A DNA stretch of 64,000 bases from Flavobacterium agrisoli. Lineage in GTDB: Bacteria; Bacteroidota; Bacteroidia; Flavobacteriales; Flavobacteriaceae. The stretch is from assembly GCF_016522065.1 (NCBI RefSeq), contig NZ_JAEHFV010000001.1, positions 1,116,001-1,180,000 of the forward strand, in the 5' to 3' direction. Numbering within the stretch: position 1 is the stretch's first letter; the number at the start of each line of letters is the position of its first letter. The translations under genes and the position numbers were made by a program. This document shows positions 29,984 through 38,157 of the stretch, piece by piece. The notes below the pieces were generated by a model. That model was not told where the DNA came from, made no database searches, and saw nothing but the letters and a program-made list of their open reading frames with translations.

Positions 29984-30889
29984 ATGAAAAAAGTAGTTTT
30001 AAGCGTCTCAGCGATGCTATTTGTAGGAGCAATAGGATTTGCTCAAGAAAACAGTCAAGATACCTATCAATTAGGTGATCATCAACAATCTAGTGTTACC
30101 CAAGATGGTATGCAAAATGCCGCTGTTGTACGTCAAGGTGTATTACCAAACACTTCTATTAGCTCTTCTTGGAATGAATCAACAATAAAACAAAAAGGAG
30201 AATTGAATAGATCTTGGGTATCACAAAATAATTTTAGCAATTTAGCGGATCAAAAACAAATTGGTAATTCTAATTCTGCTGTAATTTGGCAAGATCAAGT
30301 CGCAGGAGCTCCAAACGCTACAAAGGGTAATGATAATGCTTATCAAACTCAAACAGGAAACAACAATACTGCCGTAATTGACCAAGGAACCGCTGGTAAC
30401 TGGAGACCAACTGGAGCTGCAGGCTCAGGAAGTCCATCTGCAACAGCATATGACCAAACAGCTCCAACTTTAGCATCAGTAAAAACTAATTTTACAGTTG
30501 ATCAACAAGGTTTTATAGATGCTGTAACTAGCAATAGTGGAACTCCTACGGATGCCTTAGTTACTCCACATGAAAGCAACACAGCGACACAAAATCAAAA
30601 AGGTAACTACAATGTTGCTTATGCTAGTCAAGGAGGAACCAACAATGAATCAACTCAAATTCAAAATTCTGGAACTGCTTCTGAGGGAGAAGGGAATAAA
30701 TCTGTTCATTTACAATATGGAAATCATAATAAAGCTTGGAGTTCACAAACAGGAACATCTCATATAGACAACATGGGGCAAATTGGAAAGTATAATACTT
30801 CTAATTTAACGCAAACAGGTAACAATCAAGCTAGTTTAGTATTTCAAAAAGGAAATTCTAACACTTCTAACGTAACTCAATCAAACTAA
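29984..30889 (+). CDS. Major curlin-like amyloid subunit (CsgA-like)
   Basis: A 301-residue secreted protein with a signal peptide ending GAIGFAQ. The mature chain is built of imperfect curlin repeats of about 20-24 residues with the pattern Q-x-G-x-x-N-x-A-x-x-x-Q. Examples are QTQTGNNNTAVIDQ, QKGNYNVAYASQ, QTGNNQASLVFQ and QKGNSNTSNVTQ. About 60 residues near the middle lack the repeat. Such repeats stack into a beta-solenoid amyloid. The ATG at 29984 is chosen over 29945 because it gives a canonical signal peptide. A terminator-like hairpin follows. Confidence 0.88.
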   Translation: MKKVVLSVSAMLFVGAIGFAQENSQDTYQLGDHQQSSVTQDGMQNAAVVRQGVLPNTSISSSWNESTIKQKGELNRSWVSQNNFSNLADQKQIGNSNSAVIWQDQVAGAPNATKGNDNAYQTQTGNNNTAVIDQGTAGNWRPTGAAGSGSPSATAYDQTAPTLASVKTNFTVDQQGFIDAVTSNSGTPTDALVTPHESNTATQNQKGNYNVAYASQGGTNNESTQIQNSGTASEGEGNKSVHLQYGNHNKAWSSQTGTSHIDNMGQIGKYNTSNLTQTGNNQASLVFQKGNSNTSNVTQSN

Positions 30890-30911
30890 TCACAATATTA
30901 GTATTGAAAAT

Positions 30912-30950
30912 AAAAAAGAGATAGTCCTAACTGGCTATCTCTTTTTAAAA
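30912..30950 (+). terminator. Attenuator-like terminator between the two curlin genes
   Basis: The stem AAAAAGAGATAG/CTATCTCTTTTT (30913-30924 with 30935-30946) ends in a T-run, 19 bp before the next ATG. It would reduce transcription into the secretion genes and favour the major subunit. Confidence 0.8.
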
Positions 30951-30968
30951 ACTTTAATTCCAGCAAAA

Positions 30969-31499
30969 ATGAAAACTTATAAATTCCATATCGTTTTTTT
31001 GGGGTTATCTATTTGGGCTACTGCTTTACATGCTCAATCCAACAAAGAAGAAAATCCTGAATTTAAAAATTACAGTTCAGCTGTTTTTGATTCTAAAAAT
31101 TCATCTTTAAGTATTGTTTCAAAGATGGCTAAATCCGAACAAAAACAATTAAATCAACAATTGCAGCAAGGTGTACTCATACAGCAAATAGGCGATTTTA
31201 ATACGGCAACTGCTATTCTTAAAGCGAAAACTACCAAAGTGGCAACAACCCAATTAGGTAATAATAATGATTTCCTTTTGGTAAAAAATGCTAAATCAAT
31301 TACACAAAACATTGTTCAGCAAGGCAATAACAATAAAATAACCGATTTTACCTTGTATACTCACCGCGATGTAAATATGGAAATGATTCAAAAAGGGGAC
31401 AATCAAAAAATCGAGAATTTTGGCACCAATTCGATTTCGGAGGACATGAAAATTACACAAAATACAAACGGAGCCAAAGTAATTTTAATTAATAAATAA
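30969..31499 (+). CDS. Minor curlin-like subunit (CsgB-like)
   Basis: A 176-residue secreted protein (signal ending ALHAQ). The N-terminal 55 mature residues are not repetitive. After that come about four degenerate curlin repeats (VLIQQIGDFNTATAI, TTQLGNNNDFLLV, IVQQGNNNKITDF, MIQKGDNQKIENF). Fewer and more degenerate repeats than in the preceding gene suggest the nucleator role of CsgB, which is inference from architecture and order. Confidence 0.8.
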   Translation: MKTYKFHIVFLGLSIWATALHAQSNKEENPEFKNYSSAVFDSKNSSLSIVSKMAKSEQKQLNQQLQQGVLIQQIGDFNTATAILKAKTTKVATTQLGNNNDFLLVKNAKSITQNIVQQGNNNKITDFTLYTHRDVNMEMIQKGDNQKIENFGTNSISEDMKITQNTNGAKVILINK

Positions 31500-31511
31500 A
31501 AACAGAATGAA

Positions 31512-31928
31512 ATGAGGCTTTTAGAAAAATACGGTCTTCTAGTACTACTATTTTTTTGTCTTTTAACAACCCAAGCTCAAGTGGTTCAAGACGAAGTAAA
31601 AGCCAAAATTGAAGTACAAACTATTGAAGGAAATTTAGAGTTAACCGGTACAGCCGAAAATAAAACGCAGATTACCAAAAGTGCTTCGTATAAATTATCC
31701 ATAATAAAAAATAACAAATCGAGTAAGAATCAATCCAATAATTCGCAAGAAGGTCTGTTTACATTACAACCTTTGGAGAAAAAAAAGCTATCAACTTCTC
31801 AAATTAACCTTTCCGAAAATGATGAAGTAATTGTACTGTTACTTTTTTATGATGAAAACCAACAAATTATCAGCAAAGACCGTCTGGTATTTGGAGGGGA
31901 TGAAAATGAAAAAAAAAAGAGGATTTAA
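31512..31928 (+). CDS. CsgH-like amyloid-inhibitor domain protein; probable 5' part of a CsgH-CsgE fusion
   Basis: A 138-residue frame with a signal peptide (LLVLLFFCLLTTQAQ). Its mature part resembles CsgH/CsgC-type small beta-sandwich proteins that block premature curlin polymerisation (ELTGTAENKTQ, KNQSNNSQEGLFTLQPLEKKKLS, VIVLLLFYDENQQIIS). It ends at a stop just after a run of ten A (31909-31918). Slipping back by one base there joins it without a gap to the CsgE-like frame, giving about 248 residues. As written the protein is CsgH-like only. Confidence 0.65.
   Translation: MRLLEKYGLLVLLFFCLLTTQAQVVQDEVKAKIEVQTIEGNLELTGTAENKTQITKSASYKLSIIKNNKSSKNQSNNSQEGLFTLQPLEKKKLSTSQINLSENDEVIVLLLFYDENQQIISKDRLVFGGDENEKKKRI
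31909..31918 (+). other. A10 slippery run linking the CsgH-like and CsgE frames
   Basis: Ten consecutive A residues. Reading on in the upstream frame reaches a stop at 31926. After a -1 shift (equivalent to eleven A) the frame continues EDLKAVNPDQSFV into the CsgE domain with no stop. Confidence 0.75.
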
Positions 31929-31957
31929 AAGCAGTCAATCCTGATCAAAGTTTTGTC

Positions 31958-32257
31958 ATGAGAGGTATCATCTCTGACGATACCAAAACACGAATGGGGA
32001 AAGATTTTTACGATAAGTATTATTACAAATACAATGATATCGGAATAAATGCTGCACAAATAATAGTGATTACCGAAGAATATAGCTTTGCTCGAAATAC
32101 CAAAATCACCATCACCATTGAAAATGAAACAGTGTATGAGTTTTTGACCCGGCCTGATGACGAATTTCTAGAAGCGGTTTCAGACGAAGCCATCAATGCA
32201 ACTTATTATTATTTGAAGGAAAAAGAAAAGGAAAGCAAATATTTCACTCAATATTAA
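31958..32257 (+). CDS. CsgE-like curli secretion chaperone domain
   Basis: 99 residues from the ATG at 31958, but the frame is open back to about 31910. GIISDDTKTRMGKDFYDKYY corresponds to the start of mature CsgE (E. coli GLLTDHTVSSIGHDFY), and the rest (TKITITIENETVYEFLTRP) follows the family to its end. CsgE caps the CsgG channel in the periplasm, yet this frame has no signal peptide or leader of its own. It therefore only makes sense fused to the upstream frame, or it is a broken gene. About 15 bp follow to csgF. Confidence 0.75.
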   Translation: MRGIISDDTKTRMGKDFYDKYYYKYNDIGINAAQIIVITEEYSFARNTKITITIENETVYEFLTRPDDEFLEAVSDEAINATYYYLKEKEKESKYFTQY

Positions 32258-32272
32258 TTTTATTTTTTTATT

Positions 32273-32680
32273 ATGAAATTTTTATACACCACACTAATTC
32301 TGTTTTTTGGAGTATCTGCACTTCAAGCACAAGCATTAGTTTACAAACCAGTAAATCCTGCTTTTGGTGGAGACACTTTTAACTATCAATGGTTGATGAG
32401 TAGTGCCGAAAATCAAAACAAACTAAAAGACAAAACCACTGAAACAACTAAAGAAAAAACAGACTTAGAACGTTTTAAAGAAAGTCTTAATTCGCAATTG
32501 TTAAGCCAAATTTCGAGTCAATTGTATCGGCAACAATTTGGAACCGATGGCTTATCTGAAGGCTCTTATACTTTTGGAACTTATGCTGTTGATGTTTACC
32601 CCTCTTCCGATGGTTTGTCTGTAAATATTTTAGACACAGCCACAGGAGAGCAAACCCAAATCATAATTCCAAAAAAATAG
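32273..32680 (+). CDS. csgF: Curli assembly protein CsgF
   Basis: A 135-residue secreted protein (signal ending SALQAQ). The mature N-terminus LVYKPVNPAFGGD..YQWLMSSAENQN matches the part of CsgF that inserts into the CsgG pore (FRNPNFGG..AFLLNSAQAQN in E. coli). A charged linker, an amphipathic helix (LNSQLLSQISSQLYRQQFG) and the C-terminal beta part with DTATGEQTQIIIP follow. It couples curlin secretion to nucleation at the cell surface. csgG starts 2 bp after its stop. Confidence 0.92.
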   Translation: MKFLYTTLILFFGVSALQAQALVYKPVNPAFGGDTFNYQWLMSSAENQNKLKDKTTETTKEKTDLERFKESLNSQLLSQISSQLYRQQFGTDGLSEGSYTFGTYAVDVYPSSDGLSVNILDTATGEQTQIIIPKK

Positions 32681-32681
32681 C

Positions 32682-34052
32682 ATGAAAATTTCTACCTACA
32701 TTTCATTATTTCTACTTTTATTTTTATCTAGTTGTGGCGCTTATTACAACCAACCTACAGGAGTAGAACGGGCTGTAATTGGCGAAGGAACCCCCGCCAC
32801 ATCTTTATTAAAAGACCTTCCAAAACCCAAAGATAAAGTGGTAGTTGGGGTTTATAAATTTAGAGACCAAACCGGACAATACAAACCCTTAGAAAACGGA
32901 AGCAGCTTTAGCACAGCTGTTACACAGGGAGCAACATCTATATTAATTAAAGCTCTGGAAGATTCCAATTGGTTTATTCCGATTGAACGAGAAAATATTG
33001 GAAACTTATTACAAGAAAGAAACTTAATTCGTTCAACTCGCCAAGAATATGTCAAAGATGCCGACCCCAATGCGCCACAAATTTCTCCACTTTTGTATGC
33101 AGGTGTTTTATTAGAAGGAGGCATTGTTTCCTACGACTCAAATATTATTACTGGAGGCTTTGGTGCTCGTTATTTTGGTGCTGGTGCTTCGGTAAAATAC
33201 CGACAAGATCGTGTTACGATATATTTACGAATGGTTTCTACTTCAAACGGAAAAATTCTAAAATCAGTTTACATATCCAAAACCATATTATCGCAAGCTA
33301 TTGACGAAAGTTTATTTCGCTATGTCAATTTTAAACGACTTTTAGAAATTGAAACAGGTTATACAACCAACGAGCCTATTCACATGGCGGTAACAGAAGC
33401 CATAGAAAAAGGAGTTGAATCTTTGGTTTTGGAAGGTTTAAAAGAAGGGATTCTTCAATCAACGGACGCTAAAGAAATAGTAGATGCTAAAATTCAAGCC
33501 TACGACAAAGAGAAAGAGCTAGCTGATAAGTCTTCCATGTACGGCCGAGTTTTAGACCCAAAAAGAACCAAATTTGGTATTGAAATTACAGGAGGTACTA
33601 CCTTAATGGATGGAGATTATGCCAATCCGCTTGCCCGACCTTTTGGTAGAGGTGCTTTAAAATATTTTCTTTCGGAAAGCATTAATTTATCGGCTTCAAC
33701 CAATGTATTAAAGTTAGCCAATAAAAATAATTTGGATGTAGGCTATATTACAACCGACTTAAATATGGAATGGTTATTACTTCCTAGAGATAATTTTTCA
33801 CCTTTTGTTTATGGCGGTGGTGGATATGGTTTTACCCGAAAATTTGAAAACACACACGGTAAAGTACAATTTGGAGCTGGTTTAGAATATTTATTATCCA
33901 ATAGGATTGGTCTTAAACTTTTTGGCGAATACAACATCAATTTTTCGGATAATATCGATTATATCGAAACTGGAGTTAGAGACGACTATTATTATAAATT
34001 CGGATTAGGACTCACCTTTTATTTAGGAAAAAAAAGAAGTAAACTGTTTTAA
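32682..34052 (+). CDS. csgG: Curli secretion channel CsgG with extra C-terminal barrel-like domain
   Basis: 456 residues. A lipoprotein signal (LFLLLFLSSCGAYY) leads to a CsgG domain to about residue 265, close to E. coli CsgG throughout (VGVYKFRDQTGQYKP, WFIPIERENIGNLLQER, GGFGARYFGAGAS, GYTTNEPIHMAVTEAIEKGV). A nonamer should form the outer-membrane pore for curlin. Unlike the 277-residue E. coli protein it continues for about 180 residues with alternating hydrophobic strands (NLSASTNVLKL, SPFVYGGGGYGF, VQFGAGLEYLL, KFGLGLTFYLG) like an 8-stranded OmpA-type barrel. Confidence 0.92.
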   Translation: MKISTYISLFLLLFLSSCGAYYNQPTGVERAVIGEGTPATSLLKDLPKPKDKVVVGVYKFRDQTGQYKPLENGSSFSTAVTQGATSILIKALEDSNWFIPIERENIGNLLQERNLIRSTRQEYVKDADPNAPQISPLLYAGVLLEGGIVSYDSNIITGGFGARYFGAGASVKYRQDRVTIYLRMVSTSNGKILKSVYISKTILSQAIDESLFRYVNFKRLLEIETGYTTNEPIHMAVTEAIEKGVESLVLEGLKEGILQSTDAKEIVDAKIQAYDKEKELADKSSMYGRVLDPKRTKFGIEITGGTTLMDGDYANPLARPFGRGALKYFLSESINLSASTNVLKLANKNNLDVGYITTDLNMEWLLLPRDNFSPFVYGGGGYGFTRKFENTHGKVQFGAGLEYLLSNRIGLKLFGEYNINFSDNIDYIETGVRDDYYYKFGLGLTFYLGKKRSKLF

Positions 34053-34083
34053 TTATCCCTAAATCAATTAAAAAAACAATCTA

Positions 34084-35577
34084 ATGAAACATCTAATATA
34101 TGCCATACTGTTTTTTAGTTTTATCGCTGTCTTTTCTGGATGCAGTGAAGAAAAAATTGACGGAAGCGATACTGTTTTCGGTACCGTAACAGGAAAAGTA
34201 GTTTCTAGTGACACATTCGAACCCTTAGCAAATGTAAAGATTTTTTCAAGTCCTACTTCTAGTACTGTTTTTTCAGACGAAAACGGAAATTTCACAATTA
34301 GTAATATTAAGGTAGGCGAATATTCCTTACAAGCTCAAAAAGACGACTATTTAACCAAATTTGAATCTGTAACAGTTAACGAAGGCTTAGCTAGCGAGGT
34401 GGTTTTTGAAATGTCTAAAAACACAGGGCCAAATACAGCTCCAACAATTCCAACAGCTGTATCTCCTTTAGACAACGCCCTTAATCAAAGTATTACCACT
34501 AAATTATCTTGGGAAGCTACCGACGCCAACAATGATGTTTTAAAATTTACCGTTACGGTTAGAAATAGCGCTAATAATGACATTACCATTTTTTCTGATT
34601 TAACCGAAAAAGAACTAGAACTGACCAATTTATCTTATGGCGTTAAATATTTTTGGCAAGTAGCCGTTACAGATGATAAAAGTACAGCCGTTTTAAGTTC
34701 TGTTTTTACTTTTTCAACCATGTCATTCCCAAATACACGTTACCTGATGGTCAAAAAAATAGGAGATAATAATGTTATTTATGCGGGAGATGATACGCAA
34801 AAAACATTTCAAATTACAAGTACTGAAAAGAATAGTTGGCGCCCACGCAAAAACAATTTATCGAATAAAATAGCATTTATTCAATCTGTGGGAGCACAAA
34901 ATCATATTTTTATGATGAATGCAGATGGAACAAGTAAAACTCAAATTACAAATGCGGTGCCTATAGCGGGATTTAATTCTAACTATATTGGTTTTTCATG
35001 GAATCAATCGGGTGATAAACTCATTTACCCCAATTTTGATAAATTATATGAAATAAACAGTAATGGTAGTGGTCTTCGAAAAGTTTTTCAAACGCCCAAT
35101 GGAAAATTTATTTCGGAATGTGATTGGAGCGCTGATGGAACAAAAATTGTACTAAAAGTCAACGATATCAACGGTTATAATGTCGAAATTTATATCATTA
35201 ACACAACCGGAGTAATAACCAATCAAGTTATTTCTGGGCAAAGTGGCGCATTTGGCGGTTTGAATTTTTCGGTTACCGGACAAAAATTAGTTTACACACG
35301 TGATGTATCAGGTTACGAAAACCCAATGTACAGACAGCTTGATGCCCGCATTTATGAATACAATTTTGCCACTTTAACTTCTTATCAAATTATAACTGAA
35401 AAACCATCGGGAACCAATGATTTAGACGTACGCTATTCGCCAAGCGAAGCAGAACTCATTTTTGTAAATACATCTAATGATGGTTTATCTATTCAAAATG
35501 TTGTAAAAACAACTATTGGAAAAACGGATTCTAGAACTATTCTTTTTTCCGGAAACGATATGCCTGATTGGGAATAA
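34084..35577 (+). CDS. Lipoprotein with carboxypeptidase-regulatory, Fn3-like and beta-propeller domains
   Basis: 497 residues, last gene of the curli cluster (31 bp after csgG). Lipobox IAVFSGCSEE. Residues about 35-120 form a carboxypeptidase regulatory-like beta-sandwich (GKVVSSDTFEPLANVKIF). About 125-220 is an Fn3-like domain (YGVKYFWQVAVTDDKS). From about 230 TolB/WD40-type propeller blades are seen (NHIFMMNADGTSKTQIT, LIYPNFDKLYEINSNGSGL, CDWSADGTKIVLKV). It is not part of the enterobacterial curli set. A surface adhesin, receptor or fibre-anchoring role is possible. Confidence 0.78.
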   Translation: MKHLIYAILFFSFIAVFSGCSEEKIDGSDTVFGTVTGKVVSSDTFEPLANVKIFSSPTSSTVFSDENGNFTISNIKVGEYSLQAQKDDYLTKFESVTVNEGLASEVVFEMSKNTGPNTAPTIPTAVSPLDNALNQSITTKLSWEATDANNDVLKFTVTVRNSANNDITIFSDLTEKELELTNLSYGVKYFWQVAVTDDKSTAVLSSVFTFSTMSFPNTRYLMVKKIGDNNVIYAGDDTQKTFQITSTEKNSWRPRKNNLSNKIAFIQSVGAQNHIFMMNADGTSKTQITNAVPIAGFNSNYIGFSWNQSGDKLIYPNFDKLYEINSNGSGLRKVFQTPNGKFISECDWSADGTKIVLKVNDINGYNVEIYIINTTGVITNQVISGQSGAFGGLNFSVTGQKLVYTRDVSGYENPMYRQLDARIYEYNFATLTSYQIITEKPSGTNDLDVRYSPSEAELIFVNTSNDGLSIQNVVKTTIGKTDSRTILFSGNDMPDWE

Positions 35578-35690
35578 CAAAACAATCTTTACCACTAACC
35601 AATTAACTAAAAAGTCCAAAGAAAATACTATTTCCTTTGGAATTTTTTTATTCCCTATGCTTATTACAACCCCTAATTAAAAAAACTGCT

Positions 35691-35699
35691 TATCTTTGC
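35691..35699 (+). promoter_or_regulatory. -7 promoter element of purM
   Basis: TATCTTTGC is a full TAnnTTTG match, 26 bp before the ATG at 35726. It supports that start over the TTG at 35696. The -33 region is weak. Confidence 0.45.
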
Positions 35700-35725
35700 A
35701 TCACAAAGCAACATACACAAATTTT

Positions 35726-36904
35726 ATGAGTTCAGATACAAGCAAAAGGTACGCACAACGCGGAGTTTCAGCATCCAAAGAAGACGTACATAACGCCATA
35801 AAAAATATTGACAAAGGTTTATTTCCACAAGCTTTTTGTAAAATTGTTCCTGATTATTTAACCCAAGATGAGGATTATTGTTTGATTATGCATGCCGATG
35901 GTGCTGGAACAAAATCTTCTTTAGCTTATATGTACTGGAAAGAAACCGGAGATATTTCGGTATGGAAAGGCATTGCTCAAGATGCTTTAATCATGAACAT
36001 TGACGATTTATTGTGTGTAGGTGCTACAGATAATATTTTGCTTTCATCAACTATTGGGCGCAATAAAAACTTAATTCCAGGTGAAGTAATTTCGGCCATT
36101 ATTAACGGAACAGAAGAACTTATTAACGAATTAGACTCTTTTGGGGTTAAAATTCACTCAACTGGAGGAGAAACTGCCGATGTAGGCGATTTAGTGCGTA
36201 CTATTATTGTAGATTCTACGGTTACTGCTCGAATGAAAAAAAGCAACGTAATTGACAATGCAAACATTAAAGCAGGTGATGTTATTGTAGGATTGGCTTC
36301 TTTCGGACAAGCTTCTTACGAAAAAAGTTATAACGGCGGAATGGGAAGTAATGGTTTAACTTCGGCTCGACATGATGTTTTTGGTAATTATTTAGCCAAA
36401 AAATACCCCGAAAGTTTTGATGCGGCTGTTCCCGAAGACTTGATTTATTCTGGTCAAGTACAATTAACCGATGCCGTAGCAAACAGCCCTATTGATGCTG
36501 GAAAATTGGTTTTATCGCCAACCAGGACCTATGCGCCTATTATCAAGAAAATTTTAGATAACTATACACCTAATGACATCCACGGAATGGTGCATTGCAG
36601 CGGAGGTGCACAAACTAAAATTTTACATTTTGTTGAAAATTTACACATCATAAAAGACAATTTATTTCCAGTTCCTCCTTTGTTTCAATTAATTCAGGAA
36701 CAATCTAAAACTGATTGGAAAGAAATGTACCAAGTCTTTAACTGTGGACATCGCATGGAAATTTATGTTCCCGAAAATATAGCGCAAGACATTATAAACA
36801 TTTCAAAATCGTTTAATGTTGATGCTCAAATTGTGGGTCGCGTAGAAACAGCAACACATAAAAAATTAACCATTACAAGCGAATACGGCGTTTTTGAATA
36901 TTAA
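35726..36904 (+). CDS. purM: Phosphoribosylformylglycinamidine cyclo-ligase-like protein (AIR synthase family)
   Basis: 392 residues starting MSSDTSKRYAQRGVSAS. The AIR-synthase fold is clear: HADGAGTKSSLAYMYW, the ATP-binding DALIMNIDDLLCVGATD and HSTGGETADVGD, and the C-terminal domain with GMVHCSGGAQTK. The enzyme closes the imidazole ring in purine synthesis. It is of the longer Bacteroidota type, sometimes only called AIR synthase-related. The frame is open 30 bp further upstream, but a -7 element lies there. Confidence 0.9.
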   Translation: MSSDTSKRYAQRGVSASKEDVHNAIKNIDKGLFPQAFCKIVPDYLTQDEDYCLIMHADGAGTKSSLAYMYWKETGDISVWKGIAQDALIMNIDDLLCVGATDNILLSSTIGRNKNLIPGEVISAIINGTEELINELDSFGVKIHSTGGETADVGDLVRTIIVDSTVTARMKKSNVIDNANIKAGDVIVGLASFGQASYEKSYNGGMGSNGLTSARHDVFGNYLAKKYPESFDAAVPEDLIYSGQVQLTDAVANSPIDAGKLVLSPTRTYAPIIKKILDNYTPNDIHGMVHCSGGAQTKILHFVENLHIIKDNLFPVPPLFQLIQEQSKTDWKEMYQVFNCGHRMEIYVPENIAQDIINISKSFNVDAQIVGRVETATHKKLTITSEYGVFEY

Positions 36905-36995
36905 TTTGGTTAGGAGCTAATCCCGTTATCTGCGTTCCAACCGTTAATTTCTAAAGAAAAACCTCTTTTCAATATTTTATTCACCTTTAAATTTA

Positions 36996-37367
36996 ATGGT
37001 CATGTACGAATTGGTTTTTTGGAAATACCTTGACGATGTTTATTTGAATCATCAAGAAGTTTATGAAGCCTTATTGGATGAAAAAAACATCGACGGATTA
37101 GAAGAACTACCGGTAACCGTTATTTTTAATCGAATTGCTTCTGTTTTTTCAAAATGGGAAAAAGTAGACGAAAACAGTTGGCAAAATCCCAACGGAAAAG
37201 GCGCTTTTCAGGTAATTGCTACTCCGCAAAGCATCAAAATTGATTGTTACGGAACAGAAGGGAAAACGATGGATACTTTAGTGAATACATTGGAAGAATT
37301 TAAATGTGCATTGTACGACCCGCAAATTCCAGCCCGATATGACGAAATGTACGAAGACGAAAATTAA
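36996..37367 (+). CDS. Small conserved-looking protein of unknown function
   Basis: A 123-residue acidic cytosolic protein (YELVFWKYLDDVYLNHQEVYEALLD at the start, ARYDEMYEDEN at the end). No signal peptide or known catalytic motif. The alternating helical and beta pattern suggests a compact alpha/beta domain. An ATG two codons further in (37002) is an equal start. It is followed 18 bp later by a GNAT gene and probably cotranscribed with it. Confidence 0.7.
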   Translation: MVMYELVFWKYLDDVYLNHQEVYEALLDEKNIDGLEELPVTVIFNRIASVFSKWEKVDENSWQNPNGKGAFQVIATPQSIKIDCYGTEGKTMDTLVNTLEEFKCALYDPQIPARYDEMYEDEN

Positions 37368-37385
37368 AATGGTTTTATAACTCGA

Positions 37386-37991
37386 ATGAACACTTTTTTT
37401 GAGCAAAATATCATCTTGGAAGATGAGTTTGTACAATTACGTCCGCTACTTGAAACCGATGTAGCACATTTATTATCCATTTCTGAAAATGAACCCGAAA
37501 CTTGGAAATATTCGCAGATTAAAGCCGATGGTAAAGAAAATCTAATCCATTATATCAAATTGGCTTTGCATGCCAAACAATTGCAAACACAATTTCCATT
37601 TATTGTTTTTGACAAAAAACAACAAAAATATGCAGGAAGCACGCGTTTTTATGATATTCAATTTCATAATCAAACTTTGCAATTGGGTTATACTTGGTAT
37701 GGAAAAGACTTTCGAGGTACAGGCCTAAATAAACATTGTAAATTTTTGTTATTACAGTTTGCATTTGAAATCCTAAACATGGAACGAGTGGAATTTCGTG
37801 CCGATAACAACAACGAACGCAGTATTGCTGCCATGAAAAGTATTGGTTGCACGGTTGAAGGCGTCTTGCGAAGCAACATGCCTACAGGAGAAGGCACCTC
37901 AAGACGTGACTCGATTGTATTAAGTATTTTGCGTGAGGAATGGTTGGGTACTGTAAAAGAAAATCTTAAACAGAAATTACAAACTAAATAG
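37386..37991 (+). CDS. GNAT family N-acetyltransferase (RimJ/RimL-like)
   Basis: A 201-residue acetyltransferase that uses acetyl-CoA. The GNAT pattern is visible: VQLRPLLETDVAHLLSI at the start, LGYTWYGKDFRGTGLNKHCK (the motif A loop, here GKDFRGTG), and MERVEFRADNNNERSIAAMKSIGCTVEG with its conserved Asn. RimL-type members acetylate ribosomal protein N-termini or small amines; the substrate here is not predictable. Confidence 0.88.
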   Translation: MNTFFEQNIILEDEFVQLRPLLETDVAHLLSISENEPETWKYSQIKADGKENLIHYIKLALHAKQLQTQFPFIVFDKKQQKYAGSTRFYDIQFHNQTLQLGYTWYGKDFRGTGLNKHCKFLLLQFAFEILNMERVEFRADNNNERSIAAMKSIGCTVEGVLRSNMPTGEGTSRRDSIVLSILREEWLGTVKENLKQKLQTK

Positions 37992-38003
37992 AACATTGCA
38001 AAA

Positions 38004-38088
38004 TGCGTGAGGGATTGCAGCGAAAATCCTTTTTGTTTTTTTTAAACAAAAAGATTGTAGCGTAAAGCCCGACCCTTGTGGTCACGCA
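38004..38088. repeat. REP-like imperfect palindromic element
   Basis: An 85-bp element with exact 7-bp ends (TGCGTGA at 38004-38010, TCACGCA at 38082-38088). An inner inverted pair, CTTTTTGTTT/AAACAAAAAG, surrounds the centre, and the arms carry GGGATTGCAGCG and GATTGTAGCGTAAAGCCCGACCC. Similar GC-richer palindromes are scattered between Flavobacterium genes. Only one copy was noticed in this window. It sits between the GNAT gene and a hypothetical gene. Confidence 0.7.
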
Positions 38089-38157
38089 CAAAAACTACTT
38101 CGTAAAAACTGATATAAGTTTAAAAACTTTACGAAATTTACATTTAAAAACAGGTAT

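Noticed and set aside
31929-31957. Intergenic gap between separate csgH-like and csgE genes
   Set aside because: The CsgE frame is open across it back to the A10 run, and the CsgE part has no signal peptide, so a true gene boundary is unlikely.
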